Positions 24,240-39,000 are shown, counted from the first letter of the stretch. The stretch: DNA of 64,000 nucleotides from Daphnia pulex (GCF_021134715.1 NC_060026.1:4898001-4962000); one strand, 5' to 3'. Program-made: numbers and translations. The notes: generated by a model not told the origin, from the sequence alone.

Positions 24240-27200
24240 CAATTTTCACTCGCTGTACTACAGGCTAGTTTGCTTCGAGAACTTGTAATTAATTCAATTT
24301 GAAAATAATTGAAAAACTCGTGACAAAAAAAAAATGAATTACCATGCAAAAGAAAAGTTGAAACGCTTTTGGCCAATCTTCATTTGCTACTATCTGGTTG
24401 ATCCTAATTCATCGTTGGGTGCGTACTGCATCGCAACCATGATTCGATCTGAATATTATATGGCGATCGTGCAGGGGGGTACTGGGTTCTGCTTGAGAAT
24501 CTTTGCAGTAATCAGCATAAATCACAACGCATTTGAGTCCAAAACTCCTTCAGATGACTTAATTCAATCGCCGAACCAGGAGCTGACGACGCCGCTGTTA
24601 TCCCGCTCCAGTAGATCGCGGCTGACAATCAGAAGAAATTCCGGATTGAAATCGATTTGGAAGGTTCGCTGGATATGAGCCTGCCGCACAATAAAGATTC
24701 CTATCGATATAAAGGAATGACGCGTGCAGGACTAAATAGGAGGTACATATATAGAATAGTATAAGGGTGCTGGCTAGAGAATAAGTGTGCAGGATCATTA
24801 GAGAGATAGAGAGAGGAAGAGAAGAAGGACGGAGAAGCGATAATGCCATAATCAACAACAAGAAAAAGATGCCGAGTCCAACAACAAAAATAAGAAAATG
24901 CGCACCGAATAGAAAAGAATAAAAGAAGGTGACCTGCGTGCATGATGAGAGCTCTATAGCGACGGGGAGATTAGATCACGCTGAATACGTCAGAGAAGAA
25001 GAACCCCTCTCTCAAATCTCTCATTTTGAATGGCAGCGGGGAGACAGCGGAGACGATATAGATGCGGGGGGGAAATGCGCAACCACCAAGTATATACGAA
25101 ACCCACGGACCCAAAAGCGGAGCAAACTCCCGGAGTTCATGGATCTTTCGATGTTGTATACGACCCGTTTTTTTTTTCTGGTCTCTACTAGAATGCACGA
25201 CGGGATATACGTATACCAGGCACAGCACAAGTTGGTGCGCAACTCCGGGCTCCGGCGCGTAGTTGACGCGCATCGGCAGGCGGGGATTCGACGAATTTCC
25301 AACCTCCTCTCCCACCCATCGCTAATACATAAGGTAAACTCTCTGCTGCTGGACCACCCAGTTGATTCGTTACGGAGCCAAGCGGCACTCTATAGGTCTT
25401 CTTCCCTCCTCCAACACGTTCCTATTCCTTCCTTCTTCTTTGGCACACGCACTATCGCTCTCTCTTCGTTTTAATTGGTTGCGGACATCCGTAGTCCACC
25501 GCTTATGGATTACTACCATTTTACGGTGTGCTGAAAGCCTTTAACTCGGCTATACAACCAATCTTTTCGATCCGGCTCTGCTTCGACCGGTGTTCTTCTT
25601 CGACTGATCAATACGTAAGTTCACGCTCTATCTATATAGTCTACACCCTACACCCTCCTAGGCCTGTCTTGTTGATTTTGTGGCCCTCGTTGATTGATGA
25701 GCACGCGTTGAAAGGGTGAAATAAATGGTACAGCAAATAGAGTGTGTAGGCGTTGACAAATACCACGTGAGCACTTCCGAAAATTCAAGTAGAATGCGGA
25801 ATGCTGGCATGGAAGTATTTCTCGAATTTGAATTTGAATGGCCAACGCTGTTGCTCATTTCACTGCCGACTTGTTATCTCTGCGTCAAACGACAAACGAA
25901 TCTTTGGGGTTGAACGAAAGAAATATTTTCCTTTTTAACCCAAATAAAAATAATAAAAATATGAAAAAAAAAAGAAAAGAGGAAGGGGAAAGATAAGAGG
26001 CTGTCAGGTCAACACGATACACTATGACGTACGACGTGTCATCTTGAAAAATAGCGTATACAAAGACGAATGAATGCTACATGCTTGATGGGTCACCGCG
26101 TCACTATAAAGCGCTCGGTCGCGTCTGCTACTACGACGTTGCTGGACGCATTGGAGCGGGGGACTCTATACGTGCATATGTGGCGTTATTTCGACGTGTT
26201 AAGCAATATGTCTCTCGGATCACACAGCACACGTCTCACGGGCCAGCAGTAGCACACGCAGCATCACCGCGACGGGCCATTGTCATCGTCAGGAATCTTC
26301 GTCTATACCACTGGAGTCAGCAATTAAGATTTTTTTTTTGACGCTGTGTCGCCACTGATTTACGAGCTACACTGATCATCGGCTCGCGCTAAATGGAGTG
26401 GCAGCGTTCCAAGTGCTTAATCAACGACTGGAAGGAAGCAACTAAGAGCTGATGATGCCCGTCACCAGACTTTGCCTGGTACATCCCGCGTGTGTCCATG
26501 GTGCCTTTGATTTCGAGACTTCAAACGAGAGGCAGAGCCCTCCCCTATATATGTCTGGAATGGTCTTCCTTATCTGGAAGAAAGAAAAAGGGTTGGTCTA
26601 CATACGACATCACTAGATATTACAATATATTTGGTCATTCATCCAACTCAAAAGATTAAAGGTGAACTCGATTTGAACTTGAATCGTAAGTACCAGGCAG
26701 ATGTACCGACGTAGTAAACGGAAATGTGTTCTCTTTTGACCAGAAATAGTACAGTGTACATTATTGGCATTATCCCGCACCAAGAGTCCATCAGCGCCTA
26801 ATTAACAGAGAGCCCTGTTTGATTAACTGGAAATATTACAATTGGCCATTCACATCCAGCAAAAGCATTTACTTTTTTAAACCTGCATTTCTGCAATACA
26901 CATGGACAAGTTGGTTTATAGCAAGACTGTCTGAAACTGAATACAATGTATTCCCTAGTAAGGAAAGTCAATTTGAACTTAGCAAGCGGAATGAACGTTT
27001 CTTGTAATGAAGAAAATGGTGAAATTCTTGGAAAGTTCAACTTTAGTTTCGCAAGGGAAAAATAAAAACGGGATGAAGAAAAGGAGAAAAAAAAATGGAA
27101 CAAGGATAAGGATGAAAATGAGAATACGTGGTTTATCACGTACGGAAAAGTGCTCGGCGGAAACGAAAAAAAAAATAAGAGAAAATCTATACTCGTCGCC

Positions 27201-28972
27201 AGCCCTCACTGGTGAAGTTTTCAAAGGAACGCTGAAAATAAGCGAAGATCTTTTTCAAGCCCAGCAATCTGATCCCCGTGTCCCCAAAATTAAGAAAAAA
27301 AGGGGGTCTCTCTATATTCCGCGTGAGCCTTGATGGAGTAATCCGCAAATAAAACAAAGTTCCCCAAAGTGGGGGCAAAAAAAAAATGCTTTGATTCTTC
27401 CGGCCCATATCGCACCGCCATTGTTTCTACAAGATGTGACGTGCTACATCTGTTTGCTCTTTGCTGAGCTGCTGGTAGCATTCCAAGATTTTCTTAATTG
27501 ACGGGATCGCGTAGTATTTTGTACGACTGTTTGACATCGAGTAGCTCGGCTCGGCTCGGCTTTATCTTGCATGCTATATTTCATCGCCTTTCATCCACAC
27601 TCTCTATTTTTATCTCTCCCCTTTATTTTTTCTGGATTTGTGTACTAAATCAAAGTCCCGTGAATTTTGTCGAGACTTGAAAGAAAACAGAATCGGACCC
27701 AGAGGTATATCTCGACGTTACAACAATGGGCTTTGGAATCAAGTTGCCTTTAAATAACAGGTCGTAAATTCAATTCGTGTAACTCGCCTTTGCCGCTGGA
27801 TCGTCGACGCTCTTGGGGGAGAAAATAATCAATGGCAAAGCCGGGGAAAAAAGAAAGATTGGCAACTATTTTCATCCGGTTTTTGTGCTATAAAGACAGA
27901 GTTGCCACGAGCGGTTGTAGCTACAGCACTTGTCTAGCGTATTGAAATCCCCGAAGAAAGCTGTGAAAAGGAAACACGACCAGCAATGTGTGTGTGTGTG
28001 CCTGCGGAAGAGTCGAATCGGATTGTTTTGTCTGGGCCCCGCAACAAGGAAGAATGTGCTCTATCGTGCTACGCCTCAAACGTCGTTCGACAGCCGATCA
28101 ATTGACGAAAGTCCAACTGATTTTGTAGACAACCAACAAATCAATACGCCCCTATTGTATTTGAGGCTTTATTCCCAGCTCGTTAATAAAATGCCTATCG
28201 ATTGAAAAAGGAAACCAGCAACAATATGAGAGCAAACCGTGTAATCTTTGTGTCGAAAGACAAACAGAGAACCTTATTATACAATACCAAAATTTCCACA
28301 GAGATTTCATATCTAATCTGTACATAGAGCCTGGAAAACTGTTGGGCACTATAACCGATTATCCAGCTACCGATAATCCAGCTCCCAGCCCTCTACACTC
28401 TCATTCAAATGAGTGCTACTTAGCGCTACTTATAAGATGCGAAATGGAAAGTGCAACTTATAAGTTGAGAAACGCTTCTTAGAAAGAAGGGGGCACAACT
28501 AAATGCCATAGTAGAGTGTCTACTTTGCCGTACGTTGCGAGCGCTACTAGCGGATTTAGCCCTTTTCCCTATATAGAATACCGCATATACCCCTTCACAC
28601 GCTTGCTCTCTTCTTTGCTAATCTAAAGAAGTAGATACAAAACAATAAAGATAAGAAATTCAAATGTATATTGGCTTCAGAGTTGAGACATACTAACTAA
28701 ATGTAACGATAAAAAACTTCGTATTTGAATAGATTTAAGTCAAGGGATAAAACAAAATTCAAAGAGGCTGGATGGACTCGAGACGGGATACAAAGTCAGC
28801 GGTTGAAGCCGACATCGATGCTATTTGGACCACACGCTGTTCAAAAAAATGAAATAGGGGCTTTATGTAGGGAGGATAGTGTAGCTGAAACACGAAAAAA
28901 GAACAAAAAAGAACGTTAAAAGCAATACTAGAATTTTGCCCTAATGGCACGAGAGATCCTTCAATGACAAGG

Positions 28973-29010
28973 CCTGCACCAATGAGATCTATAGATCTCA
29001 TTGGTGCAGG
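28973..29010. repeat. Perfect 38-bp palindrome
   Basis: Two exact 19-base arms beginning CCTGCACCAATGAGATCTA with no spacer. No matching direct repeats mark it as a transposon end. Could be a small inversion-duplication scar or a binding site (inference). Confidence 0.85.
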
Positions 29011-30043
29011 GTTTCGCACTTTACCTAACCGCGTAATCCGAAAAAGAAAAGAAAGGATACCTTATACTGGCCTATACATCTATGATTAGATTCCTTCGTG
29101 ACATTGTTTCGTCGTTATATTCCGCCCAGTCGTGTTATTCGGGATGGCCTGGGATGATATAAAGAGAAAAGAAAGAAAAGAAATGTACTATACTACATTA
29201 ATGAATGATGATGTACAATAATGATGGCTGGCGTGAGCACGACATGGGCTGAAGATCTGAGATGTCGAAGCCAAAACTATCAGTTGTTATAAATCGATCG
29301 ATTTGTATGAACATTGGCTCTGCGACGGGAGAGAGAGAGAGTTAGCCGAAATGCAAACTAACCGGTTTGCTTGACGTCGACGTTGAATAATTAAGCAAGT
29401 GGCCTCTATGCTTCTTTCAGTGGCGCTTTATAATGGGCCCGAGTCTTAAGATTCAATGACTCAATGGCAATGGAAGCCGACGTCGACATCAAGATCTATC
29501 TGGGCATGGATCACCAGCAATGCCGCCCGATCAAAAATGTGTACCAGCTCTTGGTTGCAGATTCAACGGGCGGATCGATACGGAACCTCCGAAAAGCAGA
29601 GCAGCTCCGGCAGCCTCCGCTCGACGTTGCTCTCCGTTTGGTCACGTTGCTCCCCCTCCCTCTCATCCGCCTTTATTCTCCTCTTCCCACTCTCTCTCTC
29701 TCACTCTCTCTTATGCGCTCTCGTTTCTTCTCTCCTTTTACTCGCTCCTTCTGTGTTTTCCCCACTATTCGCTCCACCCGTTCTATTGCATTGATGAAAC
29801 CTTATGTATATCTAAATGATAATCAATAGATTTTAGTATCACGGGCATCGCCAGCCTCGCCACCGGCAGCTCGGCGTAGAGTCACGCAAAGCATCGTATA
29901 GCTACCTACATAGTAGCCTATATATAGCAAACCCATCTTCCTCTAGAAGGGGAATTTACTTCCGGTAGGAGCAACTGCCGCCAGCGCCCCACTTGGATCT
30001 ACCTACCTCCTGCAGCATTAGTCGGCAACCTGAATTTTTTCCC
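29011..30043. other. Probable promoter/5' UTR region of pHCl
   Basis: Contains a GA tract near 29330-29341 and CT-rich runs near 29690-29740. ORFs at 29456-29830 overlap in three frames and look like by-products of the composition. It lies directly upstream of the first coding exon of the channel gene at 30044. Confidence 0.35.
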
Positions 30044-33000
30044 ATGGCGCAGATCGTCGCTCTAGTCATTTCAAGGTGAGACACCAGTCGCCAAAATGAA
30101 ATTCGTTCTGTTTGTACCGGACATGCTCCTTCCAAACTCATTCCGTGCTTAATGGGTCACCGCTTGATATTGAACGAAAGTTTAGACAGACATTTATAAA
30201 AACATGGAAAATCATTCTAGTGGTAATTTGTTATCTCACTGGCAGTGAGCGCTCCGCAAGTGCTTGCTCTTATATTTCTAAATTACAACTTTTCAACACA
30301 TTTCAATTAAACAACATTACTATATTTCTAAGTTATGCAACGAAATGTTGAGCAGCAAAAAAACTATCTAATTAATGAACTTTGTATTGATAATTATGCA
30401 TGCTTGTAAAAAGAAGAATAAAAAGGCAGTGATGGAATTCATATTCTAGAAAACACAAAAGCGGCTGTAAATTTTCAAAATTCTTAAATGTCGTGAATAA
30501 TTAGAAATGAATAAAATGAAATGATGAATTTGAGCTGATTTTTGTCATTTTTTCCAAAAAAGCTAAAAATTATTGCAATCGAGGAATCAAATGACTTAAA
30601 TCAACTAAACACGCTACAACAACAAAAAACTACCCGATTCATTCTTTCTATCGATACTTGCATGAAATTCGATTTACTTTTCCCTAGGCCTACAATAAGT
30701 TTATACATCAAGAGTTATTTCGTAATTTTAAATAACGTAATGGTCAACTTGGCAACCTTGCACTAACATGTAAAATTTTTAGTTTCAGAACAAAAAGTAA
30801 AAAAAAAAAATTAATGATTATATAATTCCTGTGCTTGTGTGCTGAGTGTCGGCAGGCCAACTTTATTGGTCCCATTAGGCCTACTATTGCCTTAATCTCA
30901 TCTTCGTTTTTCGTTGTTGTATATTCCTTGGAGCAGCTTGATTGGTTGTGGGATCCTAGTCGATGCGATGGAGTTATCCGATATTCTGCCTGATCGATTC
31001 AATTACGATAAAATGCGCCCACCTAGACTGGAAGGTCAGCCGGCCAAGGTGTTCAATCACTTGACAGTCATGGGTCTTGATTCCATTAACGAGAACTCAA
31101 TGGTAAGTCAAATTGCTCTTATAATGGTCATGGTTTTCTTGATTTGATCTAACACTGCACGACTTAGCGGTATATATAATACGTAATTATTTCTCTTCTC
31201 TGACGACAAAGGCTGTGCCTGATGATGCCCTGATGTGGAAACTTTTTCGTAGATTTTCACATAGAAGTTTCCTTTACCTTCTATTTCTGCACGAACAGCA
31301 CGTAGCTAGTCGCGCGTATTTAGTTAACTATTCAGCTCCATAACTTATTGAATACTTTGAATTACACCCTAATGAATGTTTGTAAGTCTGTGATTTACTC
31401 ACGCATCCGTAAGTTGCACACATAAACGGTTTAGAAAAATAAACTTTTATCAAAAGAGCTGAACTGCCTAACATAACGTCACTTTTAGACGAGGCGGGGT
31501 CCGAGGTCGGCAACTTTAGGAGAAAGTTTACGAAATTCAAAGATTTTGCCATGGTGATTTACATAATAAGTTTGAATCTGTTGTCAACCCCACGCCTTTC
31601 TAGAAGCTCTCAAGATCGAGCATTCAAAATTTTCAAATAAAAAATGACTTTGAAAGGGGGTGGGTGTACACGGTTCACTTAATAGGTACATTAAACAAGC
31701 ATACTGCACATGAGCTTGAATGACTGGATCTAACTACTGTGTAAAAGTTGAGCGACTATATAAAGGAAGATAAAAATAAAATAAACCCCGTTTCCCTATT
31801 GCCTTTTTCTAGACTTACATGGCTGATGTCTTTTACGTCCAGTCGTGGCGGGATCACCGTCTCAGCCTTCCGGAAAATATGACGTCCGAATACAGGTAAT
31901 AACCACACTTCACTGCTGTTGACCACTCATTCCAAGATTTGATGGCAAAATACTTGTGATAGACATTTTTACGATTTCTCAACTTAGCCTATATAGGTTA
32001 GGTGATTGTGTTGTGGCAGTATGATTATACGGAGCTATATTTATTTTGATTACTACTGGCAGCTGGGTAAAATGTTGAAAATTGTAAGCAAGTATTGGAT
32101 ATAACTACGTACCAGTAGACCTTTTATAGGCCAAAGTTACGTTAGTTTTGATTTAATAGTATACCGACGATGGTCTTGTGCCGTTGGCATTGAACCAAAA
32201 ACGAGCATCCCGAATAATTCTCTTGCCGCATTTCCGACCGAGAATGCTCGTGGATATTCTAAAAAACCGAAAGGAAGAAATGTATTTCAGTGAATCAGTT
32301 TGACATGTCCACTCATCCACCCCAACTACAAGTCATCCCGTCTGTAGTTTTTTCTTGTCATGTACTCTTGTTGGCCGTGATTGTCCTTGGCGTCCGTGCC
32401 TGTACGTCGATGATGTTCAGATTGAAATAGAAGGAGACCAACAAGCCCAAACTAACGTAGTGTGGTGGTGCGGTGCCTTATCTATTCTCAACCAGAACCT
32501 TTTCAACCCTCCCCCCCTCCTTCATCCCTCTCTACTCCCCCCCCCCCCCCTCCCATCACCGTCTGCTCCTTATATTCTTCCGACTGTTTTTTCCCAACTC
32601 TCTCGTAGTACACTCCGCATTCGGAAGAAGGAGAAACTCTCCAGCAGCTCCCACCACTTGAGCGCAACACAAAAGCCCACGGTTCTAGTCTTCTTCAGCT
32701 TCAGACTGTGTTTCTGTTGTCTGCCTCCAACTATGCTACTACCCTCACTTGTTATCCGTGCTGCTCTTCGCCTCTTCAGATTCGTTTGACAAAAAAAGGA
32801 GGGTTATATACTGCATCATCCAAGGTGGAAATGAGAAAAGAAGAAAGGGCGCAAAAGGAGACGTACGCTGTGCTCCCTGAGCGTAATAATGAAAACGGGA
32901 CAAATATATATAATAAGGTGGTGGCGGTGATTGTGGACTCTCTCACTCGTTTCGAGCACGCGTCCAGCAGCTCGTTCAATCTCTATTTGGAGGGCGAGCG

Positions 33001-36000
33001 GGAGCGCGAGTTGGCCGGGTATAGATCAAGTCAGCGGAATCCGACGGCTCTGCTGAGAGAAGCTAGAAGGATTGCAATTATCCTCGATTGAGTTTTATTT
33101 CGCGCCTGACCAAACTTTAGATAAGTCGCCAATCCTATTCCGCAGTATACAGCTCCAATAAATAAGTCTGAAAGTTGGATCCAGTCAAAGGGCAAAGGCG
33201 CCGAGCTTTTTACCTCCTTCAACAATGGCTGCTTGATATAATGGCAGTCTAATGCGAGTCTTACCATTTTCTGTTGATATATAATCGATTATAAGGATGA
33301 AAGAAAACTGCTGAATGCGCATAATTAGTGATATACGGATGTGAAAAATTTGCTGAATAGAACACATTTTTTTTTTAAATTGCTGCTGACAATGGCAAAA
33401 GTTTTCCTGTCTCGTCCTAGTTCACGCTGTTGACTTGCAAAGACAACCGGCGTTTTTCATTTTCAATTCATTTTTTTTTGGTGACGATTGCAGATTATTG
33501 GACGTTGAATGGTTGAAGAGCATTTGGCGCCCAGACTCGTATTTCAAGAATGCCAAACAAGTCACATTCCAGACAATGACCATTCCGAACCACTATCTAT
33601 GGCTCTACAAGGACAAAAAAATCCTCTATGTCGTCAAGTAAGTTTGAGGAGTGAGAAGACTTACATTTTATGATGCGATTTTGTGAGTAGTTGTTATATA
33701 TAGACTCAAGAGCTGTCAAGTTGACGTATTCTGACTTCTTCTGTTTTTTAAATCTGCTTTGATGGTACATATAGACTCACCTTGACTCTGTCGTGCTCCA
33801 TGAATTTCGCCCTCTACCCACACGACTCTCAAGAGTGCAAGATTCAGATTGAAAGCTGTAAGTCTCTGCTTTCTTTTTAACTTTATCTGCAACATTAAAA
33901 AATGTAAGATCTAATGTAATGTACACGTAATATAGTTAAATCTTGTAGCTAATATTACGTACGTACGTACTATAGCGTTCATGAATAGCTTATTCATTAT
34001 AAATGTAAATCATAATTTATTTCGTGAATAGGCCTCGTCCATGTCTACGGATACACATTGTCAAATTTCAATAATTAGAAGTCTATAGTTTTTTTTTAGA
34101 TTCTTTCATTATAGTACAGTTAATTCCCCGCTTCAGTATAGTAAGGAACCTCAAATAAGTCAAATTAACCCGGCTCTTTGATGTCATTATATTCGAATAA
34201 AAAAAAAAAAATACTGCACCAGAAACGTAAAAAGGGGCAATGCTAAATGATGCTGATGACTAGTCCATACTCAACCGTCATGTAATCTGGAGCGAAGTAA
34301 CAACATGTATATTATATGATCGATCTATCTATGCACAGGCATTAGGCTAAAAAGCGAAATTATGTCTTCGTCGTTAAAATGCTAAAGAAATAGACGAAAT
34401 GATGCCAGAACCAATGTTAGAACAGTTACTTATTACTTCATATAAAAAATCAGGAATGAACTTTTTCTCTGCATCTAAAAAAGCGTAAAAAAGGCCCTAT
34501 TTTGAAAAACTTTTTGGCCGTTGCCTTTTAAAGTTTTCTTTTATTGATTATTATAAGATGTTAACAAAAATAAAACTTCTTACTTTTTTTTATACACCTT
34601 GTTACAAATTTTACAGCGCGCAATAGGAACTTTTTATTTTTTATACATCGATGAATATATTTACTGAACACAAGAACTGATAGTAAATCAAAGTATCAGC
34701 AGAAAGCTTTCAGATCTTGATGGGAGCTATATAAGTACTGTCACTTTTTCTTTTTTTTTCTAGTGAATCAGCGAATTTTTTTGAAAGACTTGATTGGCCG
34801 ATCGATCAAGATTTTTCGTTTCCACCTAGGTGTGTAATATACACTCTAAGTTTTTATCTCCTACTTTTTCCCTTCTTTATATGGTAGAGGCGAAAAAGTA
34901 GGAAAAAGGTAGGAAATTCCTTCTACTTTAACGAAGTAGGAAACTATTTTATTCCTTCTACTTTTGAAAGTAGGGAAAGGTAGGAAATTTTATTCCTTCT
35001 ACTTTTGAAAGTAGGGAAAAGGTAGGAAATTTCTTCTATATTTAATAAAGAAGGAAATTATTTTTCATTCTACTTTTGTATAGTAGGTTAAAAGTAGACT
35101 ATCTAGCATTTTAATGGTTAATAATTATTTGTTAAGCTTTAATAAGAATTTTGGGAACATGCTTATGATTAGTTTCCCTACTGCAACGAAAATGTGAAAA
35201 GATTCCATTTTATTTACCATAACTGTTAATTATGACTTACGATTTGATAAGTAATGTTAGAATCAATTAGCACAGTGGTTAGCAAGCTGGAGTGCCATTC
35301 CAAAGGTTGAAGGTTCAAGTCTGGTTGGTTGCGTAGGGATGGAGTAGGGATAAAGTAGACAAAATGTTGTTACTCTACTTTTCTTTGCTACCATCGGGAA
35401 TTTTTAAATGGTAGACAAATAGTAGATACTCTACTTTTGCTGACTACCTTTTCGCGACTTTATTGCAATGGTAGACGTTACGTCAACAAGGTAGAAAGCC
35501 CTACCAAAAAGCCATTTCGCTACCGAAAAAGTAGCCGAAAGTAGACGAAAGTAGAGAACAAAAATCTTAAAGTGTAGGATGAAAATGCAGTCTGAGGTTT
35601 TTGAGAGAGGGTTGACCATCAGTGACAGTTCTTCAGAATTAATAATAAGGGCCGCCATTAAAATCAGTAAATCCACTTGTCAGAAGAGAAAATCGGATTC
35701 TCACACGGAGCAAAAGCGCTAAAAACGTAGGCACCTCTGGCGGATGTGTTGTTGTGTGTACTGAGCAGTACAGTCCAGTACAGTCCAGTACAGTCCAGTA
35801 CAGTCCAGTACAGTCCAGTACAGTCCAGACGTCCAGTACAGTCCAGTACAGTCCAGTACAGTCCAGTACAGTCGAAGTCATTGAGATTGGATTGCGGGAA
35901 GTCAACAGTCAACGGCTCAGCAGGCCCTGTCCAAAAGACCTCGATATGAAAAGTGAAAGGATAATTTTTAAAAGGTTTGGAAAATTCCGCTGTGGACAAC

Positions 36001-39000
36001 AAAATGCGTGGATGAGTGACCGTAAATTTGAATTAAAATCTTCTGAAAATATGATTTCGGCAACACTAGGTATTTGGCAATAGTTTTAATAGAGAAATAA
36101 TTATTACCAAGGCAGAAAGAACGACAAATTTTCTCTACTGCAATTTTTTTTGCTATATGTCTTTTAATTTTATTTATTTTTCATCAAGTATCTCACACTA
36201 CTGACGACCTGGTTTTCGAGTGGGAAGAAGACGTGCCTCTTGATGTTTGGAAGAACATTGAATTGCCGCAGCTGCAGTTGGAAGGAAACTACACAAACGA
36301 TTGCACACAAGTTTATGCTACAGGTATTTTAGGCCAAATACATACATATATAGTATTAATTCAGAGCTATATTTTAAGTCAAAGGCATGTATCACTGCTT
36401 TCTTTGAAAGTGGCCAGTGCACCCAATAACCCTTATAGGCCAGATCCGCAATCCGGGAGAGTGGGGCTAAAAGTCCTGAGGGCAGGTCGCTCTTTTCTAA
36501 TTATTTAGCTCTGTATTAAATTAAAAAAATTGAGCTTTGAACCATGTGTGCATCATTAGCATTCGCACTAATATTGGAAATTTCAAGAATATATAACTAG
36601 CCGTTCTGAAGATATAAAGTAAAAACACTTTTGACTTTTCTTATGCAAGATTTTTCGAAAAGCTTTTTCATATAATTTCTTTTGGAATAACGATAGAAAT
36701 ATTTAAAAAAACTAGTGAAATAGAGAATTTTATTCTCTATCGACTATATGTAAAGGGATAAACAGAAAAATAAATTATAGTGGCCTTAAATATATTTTGT
36801 GTAGACGACCTTGTTGGGGCTATTTCTGCCTTTAACCGTAGGGCTAGTTGGCTTATGGAAAATTACCATTGCTGAGAATAACTGAATTTTTTAATTAGCT
36901 CAAATTACTTATGGATATTAAAAACTAACCAAGGCAATTATATAAAACCACACTGAAAAAATAAATCGTTGTTATTATGATTTATTTGATCAAAATCAAG
37001 GTTTCAAATCAACCCCCGTATAGGCTGTTCTCCCATTAGAATTACAAGGAAAGCCAACTAGTCCCGTTGTAGGGGCATGTTGCGTAATTTTTCTTATTGT
37101 TTTATAACTTTAATAACGCTTGAATTGTAACTAATGAAATTTTCAAAAAAATACTTTCAAGATAAAAGAATTTTTTTCTCTTTTTTTAAGACCAAAAGAT
37201 ATCAAAAAGGTATTGATGGAGAGAAATGGGAGAGAAAATAAAAAAAATGTGTGCCAACCCTTACTACTCTCCCCTACGTTCTGCGTTGGCGTTAATTTGT
37301 TACGATTTGTTAAGAAACGAAATTAATAGAAATTCTTTATGGTCTTTCACTCTGTTTCAATGCCAAATATTGAGAGAGGGTTGTTTCCGACAAGTGAATG
37401 CGAAACGGTAGCAACCCAGTGTCATGTCTTGCAAGTGCACACTAGCTTCTCTAAGTACACAACAGTATTGACATAATGCGCAGGCCACAGGACAATTGTT
37501 ATTTAACTAACAGGCCCTAACTTTCGGGTACGATGGATTGGTAGATCTCCTTTCATTATTTCTAGCGTTTACGATATAATAACAGTCAATTTTTGATCTA
37601 CTATTTTATTTTAGTTTTGTTCTTGGTACTTAACATGTTATTTGACAATTTTTTTAAAGGAAACTTTACTTGTCTGGAGGTGGTTTTCGTGCTGAAACGA
37701 CGACTGGGTTACTACATGTTCCACACCTACATCCCGACTTGCTTGATTGTTGTCATGTCTGTAAGTAATGATTTCAATTTATAATCGCCTTTTAGGATCA
37801 TTGTCCTTCATAGCAATCTTAAAAATCCCATTGAGGAGGCAAAAACTGTAGTCCTATTAAAAAATATTCGACACCAGATGATTAGCTTAAGAGATCAAGT
37901 CCATAAAAGCTGAGAAAACACTTACAAAATATTAAATCATGCTGAGGATGTTCTTAGTCTTGGAGATCTTGGTCTAAGAATTTATCTTTAAATAATCTTG
38001 GATATTATAATAATGACTGTGTTGTCTATGTGAACAGTGGGTATCGTTTTGGATTAAACCTGAAGTAGCTCCTGCTCGAGTCACATTGGGCGTCACGTCA
38101 CTGTTGACTCTGTCAACGCAACATGCAAAATCTCAAGCAGCATTACCACCCGTCTCCTATCTCAAGGCGGTAGACGCTTTTATGTCAACATGCACAATGT
38201 AAGCGTTTGATTTTTCTTACGTTAGATAACTAATGTTTTTATAGATTCACTGGACGTTCCATATTTGTGTAATGATTTGCAAGAAATATTGCACACTTTG
38301 TTTTCTTGGAGCTTTCACGGCATCATGTTCTTAATATTCTACACTGTTGTCTCACAAAAGATTCGTGTTCATGGCGTTGATGGAGTATTGTCTGGTGAAC
38401 ATCATCTTGGGCGATTCAGACACACCGAAGACTGCAAATGAGCCTCCTAAGCCAGAAAAAGTTTTTGACCTGGCTGCAAAGGTTTGCAAAATCCTTTTTT
38501 TTGTTATTAGGCGAAATTTTGAGATAGGAATTCGTTGTACTCAGCAGAATGACTGACTGACTTAAATGGATATTTTTAAATTGAATCCTGTTATTCTTGG
38601 TGAAAAATGGGGCTGTGTAGAACGTGTAATCGCTAGTCTTAAATCAATCGAGCATTCCAACATACTTTTTTTTGCATTCTGATATTCGTAACGCAATGTA
38701 AATTAAATTTTGAAATTTAACTCCAATGATATTGAATGGGTAACCTGAGTTCCATTTAGGCTTCTCTGTATTTTAATATTCGTTCTAAAATTCCTGTCGT
38801 CTTTGTAGTCAATGATTTCACAATTTCAATATTTTTTGAAAATATCACAGTATTTGAGGCGTATTTTTGTCTGACATATTTCTTCCGTTCATTTTGGTCG
38901 GAGGAATATTGACGCATTATTCTACTCTCTGTTTTTTTCTTTTTGGACTTGAAGGAAAACGCTCGCATGTTGATGGGGCAACCACCAAGGCCGCCAGGAC

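Larger units (their letters stand above)
22337..28972. other. Long gene-poor interval upstream of the channel gene
   Basis: About 6.6 kb without a gene I can support. It contains purine-rich stretches (24780-24930, 27060-27130), a (TG)n tract near 27986-28001 and a GCTCG repeat near 27545-27560. ORFs up to 181 codons (24929-25474) look non-coding. Untranslated 5' exons or promoters of the pHCl gene may lie here. Confidence 0.4.

Noticed and set aside
24929..25474. 181-codon ORF in the gene-poor interval
   Set aside because: No domain, biased composition, overlapping ORFs in other frames and strands of similar length, and no splice context. It is likely a chance frame.
35262..35345. Functional tRNA gene
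   Set aside because: A and B boxes are present but no acceptor stem or full cloverleaf can be drawn; SINE-like relic preferred.
35766..35873. CRISPR-like array
   Set aside because: Unit is 10 bp with no spacers, and the context is a eukaryotic intron. It is a minisatellite.
35639..36083. ORFs with repetitive peptide in several frames
   Set aside because: They are produced by the 10-bp minisatellite, which lacks stops; the region is intronic.
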